From WRIS01 sp031549175 (lineage in GTDB: Bacteria > Actinomycetota > Coriobacteriia > Coriobacteriales > Eggerthellaceae): a stretch of 20,679 bases of DNA. Under the pieces are notes generated by a model that was given only the letters and a program-made list of their open reading frames with translations, searched no databases and was not told the origin of the DNA. The stretch is from NCBI GenBank assembly GCA_031549175.1, contig JAVBQH010000103.1, positions 1 through 20,679 on the forward strand, given 5' to 3'. Below, one piece after another: positions 14,709 to 20,679 of the stretch (positions within the stretch are counted from its first letter, which is position 1; every line of letters begins with the position of its first letter). Position numbers and translations under genes: made by a program.

Positions 14709-15002
14709 AAGGGCTGCCCCTGTACTTTTCAATTATGTCTCTGGCCAAAAAGGACATAGAAAATCCGACATGATCTTAGTGTCTGGGAGGCCTCATACCA
14801 ATGTGATGAGGCCTCCCAAACCTCAGTATTTCGTACTGAAATCGCGGCCTTCACTATCTCTGGGGGATAGGGCGCCCCAAGCGACTCCTACACTCGTACT
14901 CGTCAAAGCTGTATTTGATTGAGGCGGCCTTCCGAGGCCCGCCTTCACAAGCAAAGAGGCTAAGAATCATTTTATGACGGATGAGAGAAGAGGAGGAACC
15001 CC
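14709..15002 (+). promoter_or_regulatory. Long leader upstream of the molybdoenzyme operon
   Basis: With repeat K this makes a 333-base gene-free stretch, the longest in the window. Three further inverted repeats stand in it: 14784-14818, 14823-14839 (TCAGTA-TTTCG-TACTGA) and 14923-14943 (GGCGGCCT-TCCG-AGGCCCGCC, one bulge). No convincing -35/-10 pair was found by eye. The ribosome site GAGGAGGAA at 14989-14997 serves the gene at 15003. The region may hold operators or an attenuating leader for substrate-dependent control. No regulator gene of this operon is inside the window. Confidence 0.5.
14784..14818. promoter_or_regulatory. Perfect 13-bp inverted repeat (operator or RNA hairpin)
   Basis: TGGGAGGCCTCAT (14784-14796) and ATGAGGCCTCCCA (14806-14818) are perfectly complementary around ACCAATGTG. 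No T-run follows, so it is not a standard terminator. It has no similarity to the dispersed repeat family and occurs once. Confidence 0.6.
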
Positions 15003-17321
15003 ATGGGTGAAACGACTTACAAGCGAGGAACGCGTATACCGAAAAGCGACGTGGCCCCCGCTCCTGCGGTCTCGACCCCCGAAGTGCCCTGGCGCTACGT
15101 TGAAGACGGGTATACGGTGACGCGTGCATCGGCCCGCTCGGCGCCAGGGTGCCACAATGTATGCGGCGTACTTATGTACACGAAAGACGGGAAACTGGAA
15201 AAGGTCGAGGGCGACCCTATGGATCCCTACAACCAAGGGCGCCTGTGCAGCCGCTGCCTGTGCATCCCCGACTACGTGTACCACGAAGAGCGGCTCCAGT
15301 ATCCTATGAAGCGCGCCTTTGAAGACCGTGGAAAAGACCAGTTCGAGCGTATCTCTTGGGATGAGGCATACGATATCATCGAAAAGGAATTCAAGCGCAT
15401 CTCTGCTGAGTATGGCCCTGAGTATGTCATGATGTGCCAAGGCACCGGCCGCGACATCCATCAGATCACCCGTCTGAACGCATGCATGGGCTCACCGAAC
15501 GAGGGGGTTCCTTACTTTGCGGGCAACTCATGCTACCTGCCCCGCATTGCCAGTATGGCGATCATGCTTGGCGATGCCTGTGTGGCCGACTGCTCGCAGT
15601 TCTTCGTCGACCGTTACGACAATCCAGAATACCAGCTTCCCGAGCTTATGATCATCTGGGGCCACCAGCCTTTCTATTCGAATGCCGATGGCTTCTACGG
15701 CCACTGGATACTCGATATGATGAAGCGCGGCATGAAGGTTGCCGTTATCGACCCTCAGCTCACTTGGATTGCCGCGCGTGCCGGCGAGAACTGGCTCCGT
15801 GTCCGTCCGGGCGGGGACGGCGCATTGGCGATGGCCCTGCTCAAGGTCATCTGCGAAGAAGAGCTCTATGACGCGGCTTTCTGCGACAAATGGGTCCATG
15901 GCCTTGACGCCGTCAAAGAACGCGTCGCCCAGTACGACCTCGACGATCTGGCAGAGAAGAGCTGGGTCTCCAAAGAGGAGATCCAATCTCTTGCCCGCCA
16001 GTATGCTGCTGCCAAGCCTGCTGCGATTCAGTGGGGCGTGGCACTTGACCAGCAGACCGGCGGCCAGCAGGCAGCCCATGCGGTCGTGGCGCTTTGGGTG
16101 ATCACCGGCAACCTCGACATCCCCGGAGGAAACGTCATCGGACGCTCCTGCTGGGGCATCGAGCAGCCGAACTGGACCGGATGCTGGGGCTATGATGAGC
16201 TCCTCACCGAGGAACAGGGCGCCAAACGCATCGGCTCCGACCGTTACCCGCTGTTCAACGTCGGCTTCAAGAACATGAGCTCGAATGCAACCATCGAGGC
16301 ATGGCAGACCGGCGATCCCTATAAGCCCAAGGGTGCCTACTTTGCCACCAACAACTTCCTTGCCACCATGGGCGCGCAGGCCGAGAAGCAACTGAAGTGG
16401 TATCAAGACGAGCTCGAGTTCTGCGTGTTCTCCGATCTCTTTATGACGCCGACCATGATGGCCCTTGCCGATGTGGTGCTCCCGGCAGCCACCTATGCAG
16501 AACGCAACGGCTTCGGCGGCCTGAACCCCTACCGCATAAGCTGCATCACCAAGGCAATCGAGCCCATTGCCGAAACCAAGGCAGACACCACTATGTTCCT
16601 CGAACTGGGCAAGCGCATAACGCTCCCCGAAAACGAGGACATCGCGTGGCCGTGGGACTCGGTCGAGGAAATGTGGGACTACGCCCTTGAGGACGGGGGC
16701 TTCTCATGGGAAGAGCTTAAAGAATCCGTCTGGAAGTATCCGCAATTCGAGTATCGGAAATACGAGAAGGGCCTTCTTCGCAAGGACGGCCAGGTCGGCT
16801 TCGAGACCCCTTCTGGGCGCGCCGAGATATATTCGTTGATCTTCGAGCATGTCGGACAAGGCCTCGATGCACTGCCGAGCTATGTAGAGCCCGTTGAGAG
16901 CCCTTATAGCGCCCCCGAAGATGTGGCAGAGTACCCCTATATCGTCACGTCGGGCGCGCGCGTTCCCCATTTCTTCCACTCTGAGCAGCGCCAAGTCAAG
17001 AAACTCCGTACCCTGCATCCTGACCCGCTGGTATTCGTTCATTCCGAGACCGGCGGGAAGCACGGCATCGATGAAGGCGAATGGGTCTGGCTTGAGAACA
17101 AGCATGGCAAATGCAAGTACAAGGTCGAGTTCAACGATACCTATGATCCGCGCGTTATGCAGGCCGAGCACGGTTGGTGGTTCCCCGAGCGCGAAGGCGA
17201 AGACCTCTTCGACGTGTTCGAGTCCAACATCAACAACCTCGTACCATTTGATGCCGGTGTCTCAGGGTTCGGCTCTAACTACAAAGCTATGATGTGCAAG
17301 ATCTATAAGGACGCTAATTAA
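15003..17321 (+). CDS. Molybdopterin oxidoreductase, acetylene hydratase/catechol dehydroxylase-like catalytic subunit
   Basis: 772 residues of the DMSO-reductase superfamily. The N-terminus has PGCHNVCG (48-55) and GRLCSRC (79-85). This gives C50, C54 and C82 as cluster ligands; the expected first Cys is Ala47. The candidate molybdenum ligand is C177 in GNSCYLPRIAS. FMTPTMMALADVVLP (480-494) and ETPSGRAEIYS (601-611) resemble acetylene hydratase, as does the C-terminal dinucleotide-binding domain (about 643-770, with GEWVWLENKHG and HGWWFPEREG). The Asp essential in acetylene hydratase corresponds to H51, so that reaction is unlikely. There is no Tat signal, so it should be cytoplasmic. Relatives include pyrogallol transhydroxylase and the gut Eggerthella/Gordonibacter catechol dehydroxylases. 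With ferredoxin, amidohydrolase and transporter genes downstream, reductive removal or transfer of an aromatic hydroxyl is the best inference. The substrate is unknown. Confidence 0.88.
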   Translation: MGETTYKRGTRIPKSDVAPAPAVSTPEVPWRYVEDGYTVTRASARSAPGCHNVCGVLMYTKDGKLEKVEGDPMDPYNQGRLCSRCLCIPDYVYHEERLQYPMKRAFEDRGKDQFERISWDEAYDIIEKEFKRISAEYGPEYVMMCQGTGRDIHQITRLNACMGSPNEGVPYFAGNSCYLPRIASMAIMLGDACVADCSQFFVDRYDNPEYQLPELMIIWGHQPFYSNADGFYGHWILDMMKRGMKVAVIDPQLTWIAARAGENWLRVRPGGDGALAMALLKVICEEELYDAAFCDKWVHGLDAVKERVAQYDLDDLAEKSWVSKEEIQSLARQYAAAKPAAIQWGVALDQQTGGQQAAHAVVALWVITGNLDIPGGNVIGRSCWGIEQPNWTGCWGYDELLTEEQGAKRIGSDRYPLFNVGFKNMSSNATIEAWQTGDPYKPKGAYFATNNFLATMGAQAEKQLKWYQDELEFCVFSDLFMTPTMMALADVVLPAATYAERNGFGGLNPYRISCITKAIEPIAETKADTTMFLELGKRITLPENEDIAWPWDSVEEMWDYALEDGGFSWEELKESVWKYPQFEYRKYEKGLLRKDGQVGFETPSGRAEIYSLIFEHVGQGLDALPSYVEPVESPYSAPEDVAEYPYIVTSGARVPHFFHSEQRQVKKLRTLHPDPLVFVHSETGGKHGIDEGEWVWLENKHGKCKYKVEFNDTYDPRVMQAEHGWWFPEREGEDLFDVFESNINNLVPFDAGVSGFGSNYKAMMCKIYKDAN

Positions 17322-17337
17322 GCGAGGAAGCGAAAGG

Positions 17338-17367
17338 TTTTCAAGGTGCCCCAGATAGCCTTGAAAA
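17338..17367 (+). other. Intercistronic hairpin between molybdoenzyme and ferredoxin genes
   Basis: TTTTCAAGG (17338-17346) pairs perfectly with CCTTGAAAA (17359-17367) across a 12-base loop, 17 bases after the molybdoenzyme stop. There is no T-run, so termination is doubtful. It lies in a 148-base gap that is otherwise featureless except for the ribosome site GGAGGAG before 17470. It could protect the upstream mRNA end and set the subunit ratio. Confidence 0.5.
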
Positions 17368-17469
17368 GCGATCCTGAGCCGAAGCGAGCAGCCTCAAGTG
17401 CTGTGAGCGAGCGCGAAGGTCGATTTGAATGGCTAAATGGGGTGCATGGGAAAACCGTCAGGAGGAGTC

Positions 17470-17808
17470 ATGAGTTATCAAGGAATACTAGTCGACGTTG
17501 ATTTTTGCACTGGGTGTGAAGCCTGCGTCTTGGCTTGCCAGCAGGAGCATGGATACAGCGAGAAGGAAACCGGCCTCAAAATCACCAAACTGGGGCCGTT
17601 GAAGTTCGGCGAAAAGGATTGGCAATACGACTTCATTCCGCAGTTCACCCGTTGGTGCGACCTTTGCGAGGATCGTCGCGCCAAAGGCAAGCCGGCCACC
17701 TGCGAGCCGCATTGCCCGGCCCAGGTCATCGAAGTCGGCAAAGGCGCAGACCTCGCGACGAAGGTCAGTCGCGAAAAGATGATGCTCGTCGCGATCAAGG
17801 AAGCGTAA
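17470..17808 (+). CDS. Two-cluster [4Fe-4S] ferredoxin-like subunit
   Basis: 112 residues from the ATG at 17470, fixed by GGAGGAG at 17461-17467; a longer frame to 17437 lacks a ribosome site. The cysteine pattern is C13-x2-C16-x2-C19-x3-C23 (one full [4Fe-4S] motif) and C63-x2-C66-x11-C78-x3-C82. The second has the wide spacing of the DmsB/NrfC-type electron-transfer subunits. Those subunits usually have four clusters over about 200 residues, so this is a half-size version with two. It most likely carries electrons to the molybdoenzyme encoded just upstream, either as a bound small subunit or as a soluble carrier. It has no signal peptide, matching the cytoplasmic partner. Repeat L separates it from the amidohydrolase gene. 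Confidence 0.88.
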   Translation: MSYQGILVDVDFCTGCEACVLACQQEHGYSEKETGLKITKLGPLKFGEKDWQYDFIPQFTRWCDLCEDRRAKGKPATCEPHCPAQVIEVGKGADLATKVSREKMMLVAIKEA

Positions 17809-17816
17809 ATACCCAC

Positions 17817-17847
17817 CCGAGAAAAGGGGACAGTCCCTTTTTCTCGG
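17817..17847. repeat. Palindromic intergenic repeat, copy L (CCGAGAAAA type)
   Basis: 15-bp arms with one mismatch (CCGAGAAAAGGGGAC and GTCCCTTTTTCTCGG) are centred on A17832. This copy lies within the presumed molybdoenzyme operon, between ferredoxin and amidohydrolase, 8 bases after the ferredoxin stop. Confidence 0.92.
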
Positions 17848-17865
17848 TTTAGAAAAGGAGAGAAA

Positions 17866-18924
17866 ATGGCTGGGAAAGTAATAGACTGCAACATGCACTT
17901 CTTACCAACCGACCTGTTCACTAACCAGGAAGTGCTGCATGGCTTTCTGTATTCGGCACCGGTTGCGTTCGGTATGAAGGCCTATGTCGACAAGACGCCC
18001 GACGGGGAGAAAGACCAACTGATCCTCGAGTACCCTGAGGGAAAGCAGATCCTCAACTATGTCGAGGGCGACTATACGCTTGAGACGAAGGTCAAGGCGA
18101 TGGACGAGGCCGGTGTCGACGCTGCGATGCTGCGCATGCCGGTTTGGCAGGAATGGCTGCCCCTCGATATCTGCAAGATCGTGAATGATCAGGCCGCCGC
18201 TATGTGCAAGGCATCGCAAGGCCGCCTGTATGCCAACGCCGTCATCCCGCCCTGGGGTCGCAAGGAAGACGTCTATGAGCTCGAGCGCTGCGTCGACGAT
18301 CTTGAGATGGTTGGAGTCCAGCTGGCGTGCTGCTATGGCGACCGCTTTCTTGACGACGACATGTTCAAACCCTATCTGAAGGTGTTGAACGAAAAACAAG
18401 TCCCGGTCGTCGTCCATCACACGCCTGGTCAGAATGCCTTCCAGAATTTCGATACTTACACGGTCCTTCGCCGCGAGCTTGGCCGCATCCATGCGCAGGC
18501 AGCTGCCGTCGGTCGTGAGGTCTACAGCGGGATGTTCGACGAGTTCCCGAACCTCAAGTTCGTACACACCATGTTCGGCGGCAACTGGTTCGGCCTGCAA
18601 AACATTCTGGCTCCCCATAAGTCGACGAAGAAGAAGGAGGCCATGAACCGCCTGGCCACCAACGTCGACCATGAGGCCTATGAGCGCTACCTTGAAAACA
18701 ACATCTACTTCGACATGACACATCCTATGTCGTGGGGAACCGATCAGCTTGAGTGCGCCGTCAAGGTATGCGGCGCCGACCACCTGCTTTTGGGCTCTTC
18801 GTTCCCTGTCTTCTATGAGTGGATGGCACGTTCACTCGAGTCCATCGAGTGCCTTGATGTCTCCGATGAGGAAAAGGCACTTATGAAAGGCGGGAATGCA
18901 GCAACGATATTTAGAATCGCTTAA
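17866..18924 (+). CDS. Amidohydrolase-2 (ACMSD-like) family protein with altered metal site
   Basis: 352 residues with an AAGGAGAG ribosome site. The TIM-barrel family includes ACMSD and the gamma-resorcylate and 2,3-dihydroxybenzoate decarboxylases, which decarboxylate aromatic acids without oxygen using one divalent metal. Landmarks are IDCNMHFLP (6-14), VVVHHTP (181-187), KFVHTMFGGNW (231-241) and LLLGSSFP (307-314). The canonical ligands are DxHxH near the N-terminus, two later histidines and the Asp of GSDxP. Here the first His is N9 and the Asp is S312; H11, H184 or H185, and H234 remain. The protein may bind metal differently or bind substrate without ordinary decarboxylation. Its position between the molybdoenzyme and transporter genes links it to the same, probably aromatic, substrate. 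Confidence 0.85.
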   Translation: MAGKVIDCNMHFLPTDLFTNQEVLHGFLYSAPVAFGMKAYVDKTPDGEKDQLILEYPEGKQILNYVEGDYTLETKVKAMDEAGVDAAMLRMPVWQEWLPLDICKIVNDQAAAMCKASQGRLYANAVIPPWGRKEDVYELERCVDDLEMVGVQLACCYGDRFLDDDMFKPYLKVLNEKQVPVVVHHTPGQNAFQNFDTYTVLRRELGRIHAQAAAVGREVYSGMFDEFPNLKFVHTMFGGNWFGLQNILAPHKSTKKKEAMNRLATNVDHEAYERYLENNIYFDMTHPMSWGTDQLECAVKVCGADHLLLGSSFPVFYEWMARSLESIECLDVSDEEKALMKGGNAATIFRIA

Positions 18925-18926
18925 GG

Positions 18927-18945
18927 CTCCCCCCCCAAAGGGGAG
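18927..18945 (+). other. Short hairpin with an 8-C run after the amidohydrolase gene
   Basis: CTCCCC (18927-18932) pairs with GGGGAG (18940-18945) around CCCCAAA. The run of eight C (18929-18936) is the longest homopolymer noticed. No T-tract follows, so it is not a clear terminator. The remainder of the 161-base gap to the transporter gene shows only the ribosome site TAAGGAGGAG near 19071-19080. Confidence 0.4.
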
Positions 18946-19085
18946 GGCAAGGCGCCCAGCCAGGTCGGTTCCTGTGCAGGGCCCCAGGCAAAGTGGAGCA
19001 GTCATCCATTTTGCAAGGTTCGCAAGAACCAGCAACCTCATTCTATAAGGGATTAATAGATCCCAGATATCTTAAGGAGGAGATA

Positions 19086-20522
19086 ATGGTTGCACAAGAA
19101 AGTACACAGGCTAAGACCTCTGGCCGCGCATGGCTGATGCTCGTAGTCATATTCCTGCTCAGTGTTGCGGTGCCGATCATCTGGTTCTCATTGCCTCCAT
19201 TGGCCACCACCATCCAAGGAATCGGCGCCCCGATCAACGGCGCCCCGCGCGTCCCGGCATTCGACGAGATGATCGCCAACCCCGCCACGAAGGGCGTGCT
19301 GTTCGGCAATCTGATGAGCATGCTGTCCGTGTTCGCACTTATCTCTGCCATCTGCACCTCGCCGTTGGTCAAGAGGTTCGGCGTCAAGGTCGTGCTCGTT
19401 GCCGGCGGCCTACTCGTCACTATCGGCGCTTGCGTGAGTGCGCTTTCCGGCGAGTCCTACAACGTCATGCTAGCCTCCCGTTGCATCACCGGGCTCGGAG
19501 TCGGGTTCGTGGCGGTGAGCTCGCCGACGGCGATCTCTTTGTGGTTCTCAGACAAGCAGCGTGCGTTCGCTATCGCCATCTGGGGCACTTGGGTGCCTGT
19601 CGGTATGTTGATCAGCACCAACGCAATCGCAAATCCCATGCTCGCCGGCATGGCGCCTGCTGCACAGCGCACCGAGTTCCATAACATCTTCTGGGTGATG
19701 GCCGTGATCGCGCTTATCTGCACGATTCTCGTGCTTGTTATTTATCGCAACCCGAAGAAGGAGGAGGCGACCGAAGTCAGCGCAGAGGCGGTGCCCTTCA
19801 GGAAGATCGTGCCCTATATCAAGCAGCACCAGTTCATCATGCTCTGCATCGCTTGGCTGGCGTTCAACTACATCAACTACTGCTTCACCACGTATAACGT
19901 GCAGTTCTTCCAAGACGGCTTCGGAATGGATCGCAACGATGCAAGTATGTGGGGCTCGATCGCATCTGCGCTTGGCATCTGCGCCCCGATCTTTGGGTTC
20001 ATTTCCGACCGCATCAACAAGAACCGCAAGTTCCTGCTGATCTCGCTCGGCATGCTGTTCCTCACGCTTACCGGTGTCTTCGGCTTCCGGCCTGAGATTT
20101 TCGGCCTGAGTGGAACGGCCTTGTTCTGGGTCTACATGATCTTCCAGTTCTTGGGCAATGCTATCCTTGTCGCAACGGTCCGCCCCTACGTCCCGTTGCT
20201 GGTCGGAAAGGGCGGCCTTACTGCGGTGGCCTTCGGCCTCTCCATGATCACCTTCCTCCAGTATGGCGGCCAGATGTTTACCGGCCCCGTATTCGGCGGA
20301 ATCCATGACGCGGTTGTTGCTGCGGGCGGAACCACGCTCGAAGGTTGGACTCAAGCCGCCAACATGGCGATCATCCCTGTCGGTATCGTGGCGTTCGTCT
20401 GCACCTTCTTCATCAAGCCCGGCCTCATCAAGCCCGAGACGACTGGGTCGGGGCAACCGGAGGCAGGCAAGCCCGCCAACAATGCCCCTCAAGGCACGCC
20501 TGAAGTCGCAGCCACGGAATAG
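19086..20522 (+). CDS. MFS transporter of the molybdoenzyme operon
   Basis: 478 residues from the ATG at 19086, fixed by AAGGAGGAG just upstream; an upstream frame to 18993 has no ribosome site and is rejected. About twelve membrane segments are visible, beginning WLMLVVIFLLSVAVPIIW, with an extracytoplasmic loop before TM2 (about 40-70). Loop 2-3 PLVKRFGVK is a weakened motif A. ASRCITGLGVGFVAVSSPTAISLWF corresponds to TM4-TM5. A central cytoplasmic loop carries NPKKEEATEVSAE, and the C-terminus is a soluble, Pro/Glu/Ala-rich tail of about 30 residues. The likely job is uptake of the compound handled by the molybdoenzyme and amidohydrolase, or exchange of substrate and product, since the enzymes are cytoplasmic. 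Transporters are known neighbours of some gut dehydroxylase genes. Repeats M and N follow the stop. Confidence 0.88.
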   Translation: MVAQESTQAKTSGRAWLMLVVIFLLSVAVPIIWFSLPPLATTIQGIGAPINGAPRVPAFDEMIANPATKGVLFGNLMSMLSVFALISAICTSPLVKRFGVKVVLVAGGLLVTIGACVSALSGESYNVMLASRCITGLGVGFVAVSSPTAISLWFSDKQRAFAIAIWGTWVPVGMLISTNAIANPMLAGMAPAAQRTEFHNIFWVMAVIALICTILVLVIYRNPKKEEATEVSAEAVPFRKIVPYIKQHQFIMLCIAWLAFNYINYCFTTYNVQFFQDGFGMDRNDASMWGSIASALGICAPIFGFISDRINKNRKFLLISLGMLFLTLTGVFGFRPEIFGLSGTALFWVYMIFQFLGNAILVATVRPYVPLLVGKGGLTAVAFGLSMITFLQYGGQMFTGPVFGGIHDAVVAAGGTTLEGWTQAANMAIIPVGIVAFVCTFFIKPGLIKPETTGSGQPEAGKPANNAPQGTPEVAATE

Positions 20523-20526
20523 CTTG

Positions 20527-20555
20527 CGCGTAAAGGGGCCATGCCCTTTTACGCG
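20527..20555. repeat. Palindromic intergenic repeat, copy M (CGTAAA type)
   Basis: 13-bp arms, CGCGTAAAGGGGC (20527-20539) and GCCCTTTTACGCG (20543-20555), have one mismatch and surround CAT. It begins 5 bases after the transporter stop. It is the clearest member of the fourth arm type. Confidence 0.85.
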
Positions 20556-20571
20556 GTTTCAAAACACTCGA

Positions 20572-20606
20572 AACCGAGAAAAGGGGACTGTCCCCGTTTC
20601 TCGGTT
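20572..20606. repeat. Palindromic intergenic repeat, copy N (CCGAGAAAA type)
   Basis: 17-bp arms with one mismatch, AACCGAGAAAAGGGGAC (20572-20588) and its partner (20590-20606), are centred on T20589. The core is in the orientation opposite to copies F, H and L. It is the second of the pair M/N. Confidence 0.93.
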
Positions 20607-20656
20607 GGACACCAATCGCCTGCGGTTAAACGCAAACCCGCGACCCGTCGTTGTTG

Positions 20657-20662
20657 TATAAT
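20657..20662 (+). promoter_or_regulatory. Possible -10 element for a gene beyond the window
   Basis: A perfect TATAAT stands at the right edge, 17 bases before the end. No matching -35 was recognised upstream, so this is tentative. Confidence 0.35.
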
Positions 20663-20679
20663 TGTGCAGCCTGCCAACC

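Noticed and set aside
14784..14943. Moco riboswitch upstream of the molybdoenzyme
   Set aside because: The location and GCCTCCC-like segments are suggestive, but the conserved multi-stem consensus could not be matched by eye. Left as an unclassified structured leader pending a covariance-model search.
15003..15060. Tat signal peptide on the molybdoenzyme
   Set aside because: The N-terminus (MGETTYKRGTRIPKS) has no twin arginine and no hydrophobic segment.
15528..16406. Long minus-strand frame inside the molybdoenzyme gene
   Set aside because: It is a by-product of GC-rich codon use opposite a strongly conserved gene, with no domain of its own.
1..20679. The dispersed palindromes as a CRISPR array or as tRNA/rRNA remnants
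   Set aside because: They are kilobases apart, not regularly spaced, have no spacers between them, and show no tRNA or rRNA features.

Overview
The window is a GC-rich, mostly tightly packed chromosomal segment. The best guess is an anaerobic gut-type actinobacterium of the class Coriobacteriia, order Eggerthellales (relatives of Eggerthella, Gordonibacter, Adlercreutzia). This is an inference from the type of molybdenum-enzyme operon, the mini ferredoxin-thioredoxin-reductase protein, the SirTM/macrodomain pair and codon style. No rRNA, tRNA, CRISPR array, transposase or phage gene was seen, and the genus cannot be fixed from the sequence.

Layout. 1-1159: rsgA (ribosome-maturation GTPase, minus strand). 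1351-3674: plus-strand genes for a dimethylarginine dimethylaminohydrolase, a DUF1801 protein, a DUF1905 protein and an NTF2-like protein. 3705-6837: a minus-strand operon of TetR regulator, ABC ATPase and 12-TM ABC permease, each junction overlapping by 4 bases, with a clear promoter flanked by two palindromic operators. 7050-7235: a 61-residue FTR-like Fe-S protein. 7270-7866: a 6-TM orphan membrane protein. 8024-9651: SirTM-type sirtuin and Zn-type macrodomain, translationally coupled. 9834-11156: CNNM/CorC-type membrane protein with CBS domains. 11250-11813: ICMT-like membrane methyltransferase. 11991-13334: MFS exporter. 13383-13805: Rrf2-family Fe-S regulator, divergent from a CPBP membrane protease (13914-14669).

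15003-20522 is the metabolic centrepiece. It holds a cytoplasmic molybdopterin enzyme of the acetylene hydratase/pyrogallol transhydroxylase/catechol dehydroxylase branch of the DMSO-reductase superfamily, a two-cluster ferredoxin, an amidohydrolase-2 (ACMSD-like) protein with an altered metal site, and an MFS transporter. Together they look like an import and reductive-transformation module for a small, probably aromatic, compound. The substrate is unknown.

The most striking non-coding feature is a family of about 14 short, near-perfect palindromes scattered between genes (plus one doubtful relic). They share an A-rich / GGGAC-x-GTCCC / T-rich core but have four different outer-arm types. 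Several contain or directly abut the stop codon of the upstream gene. They look like a mobile or REP-like element family, possibly doubling as bidirectional terminators.
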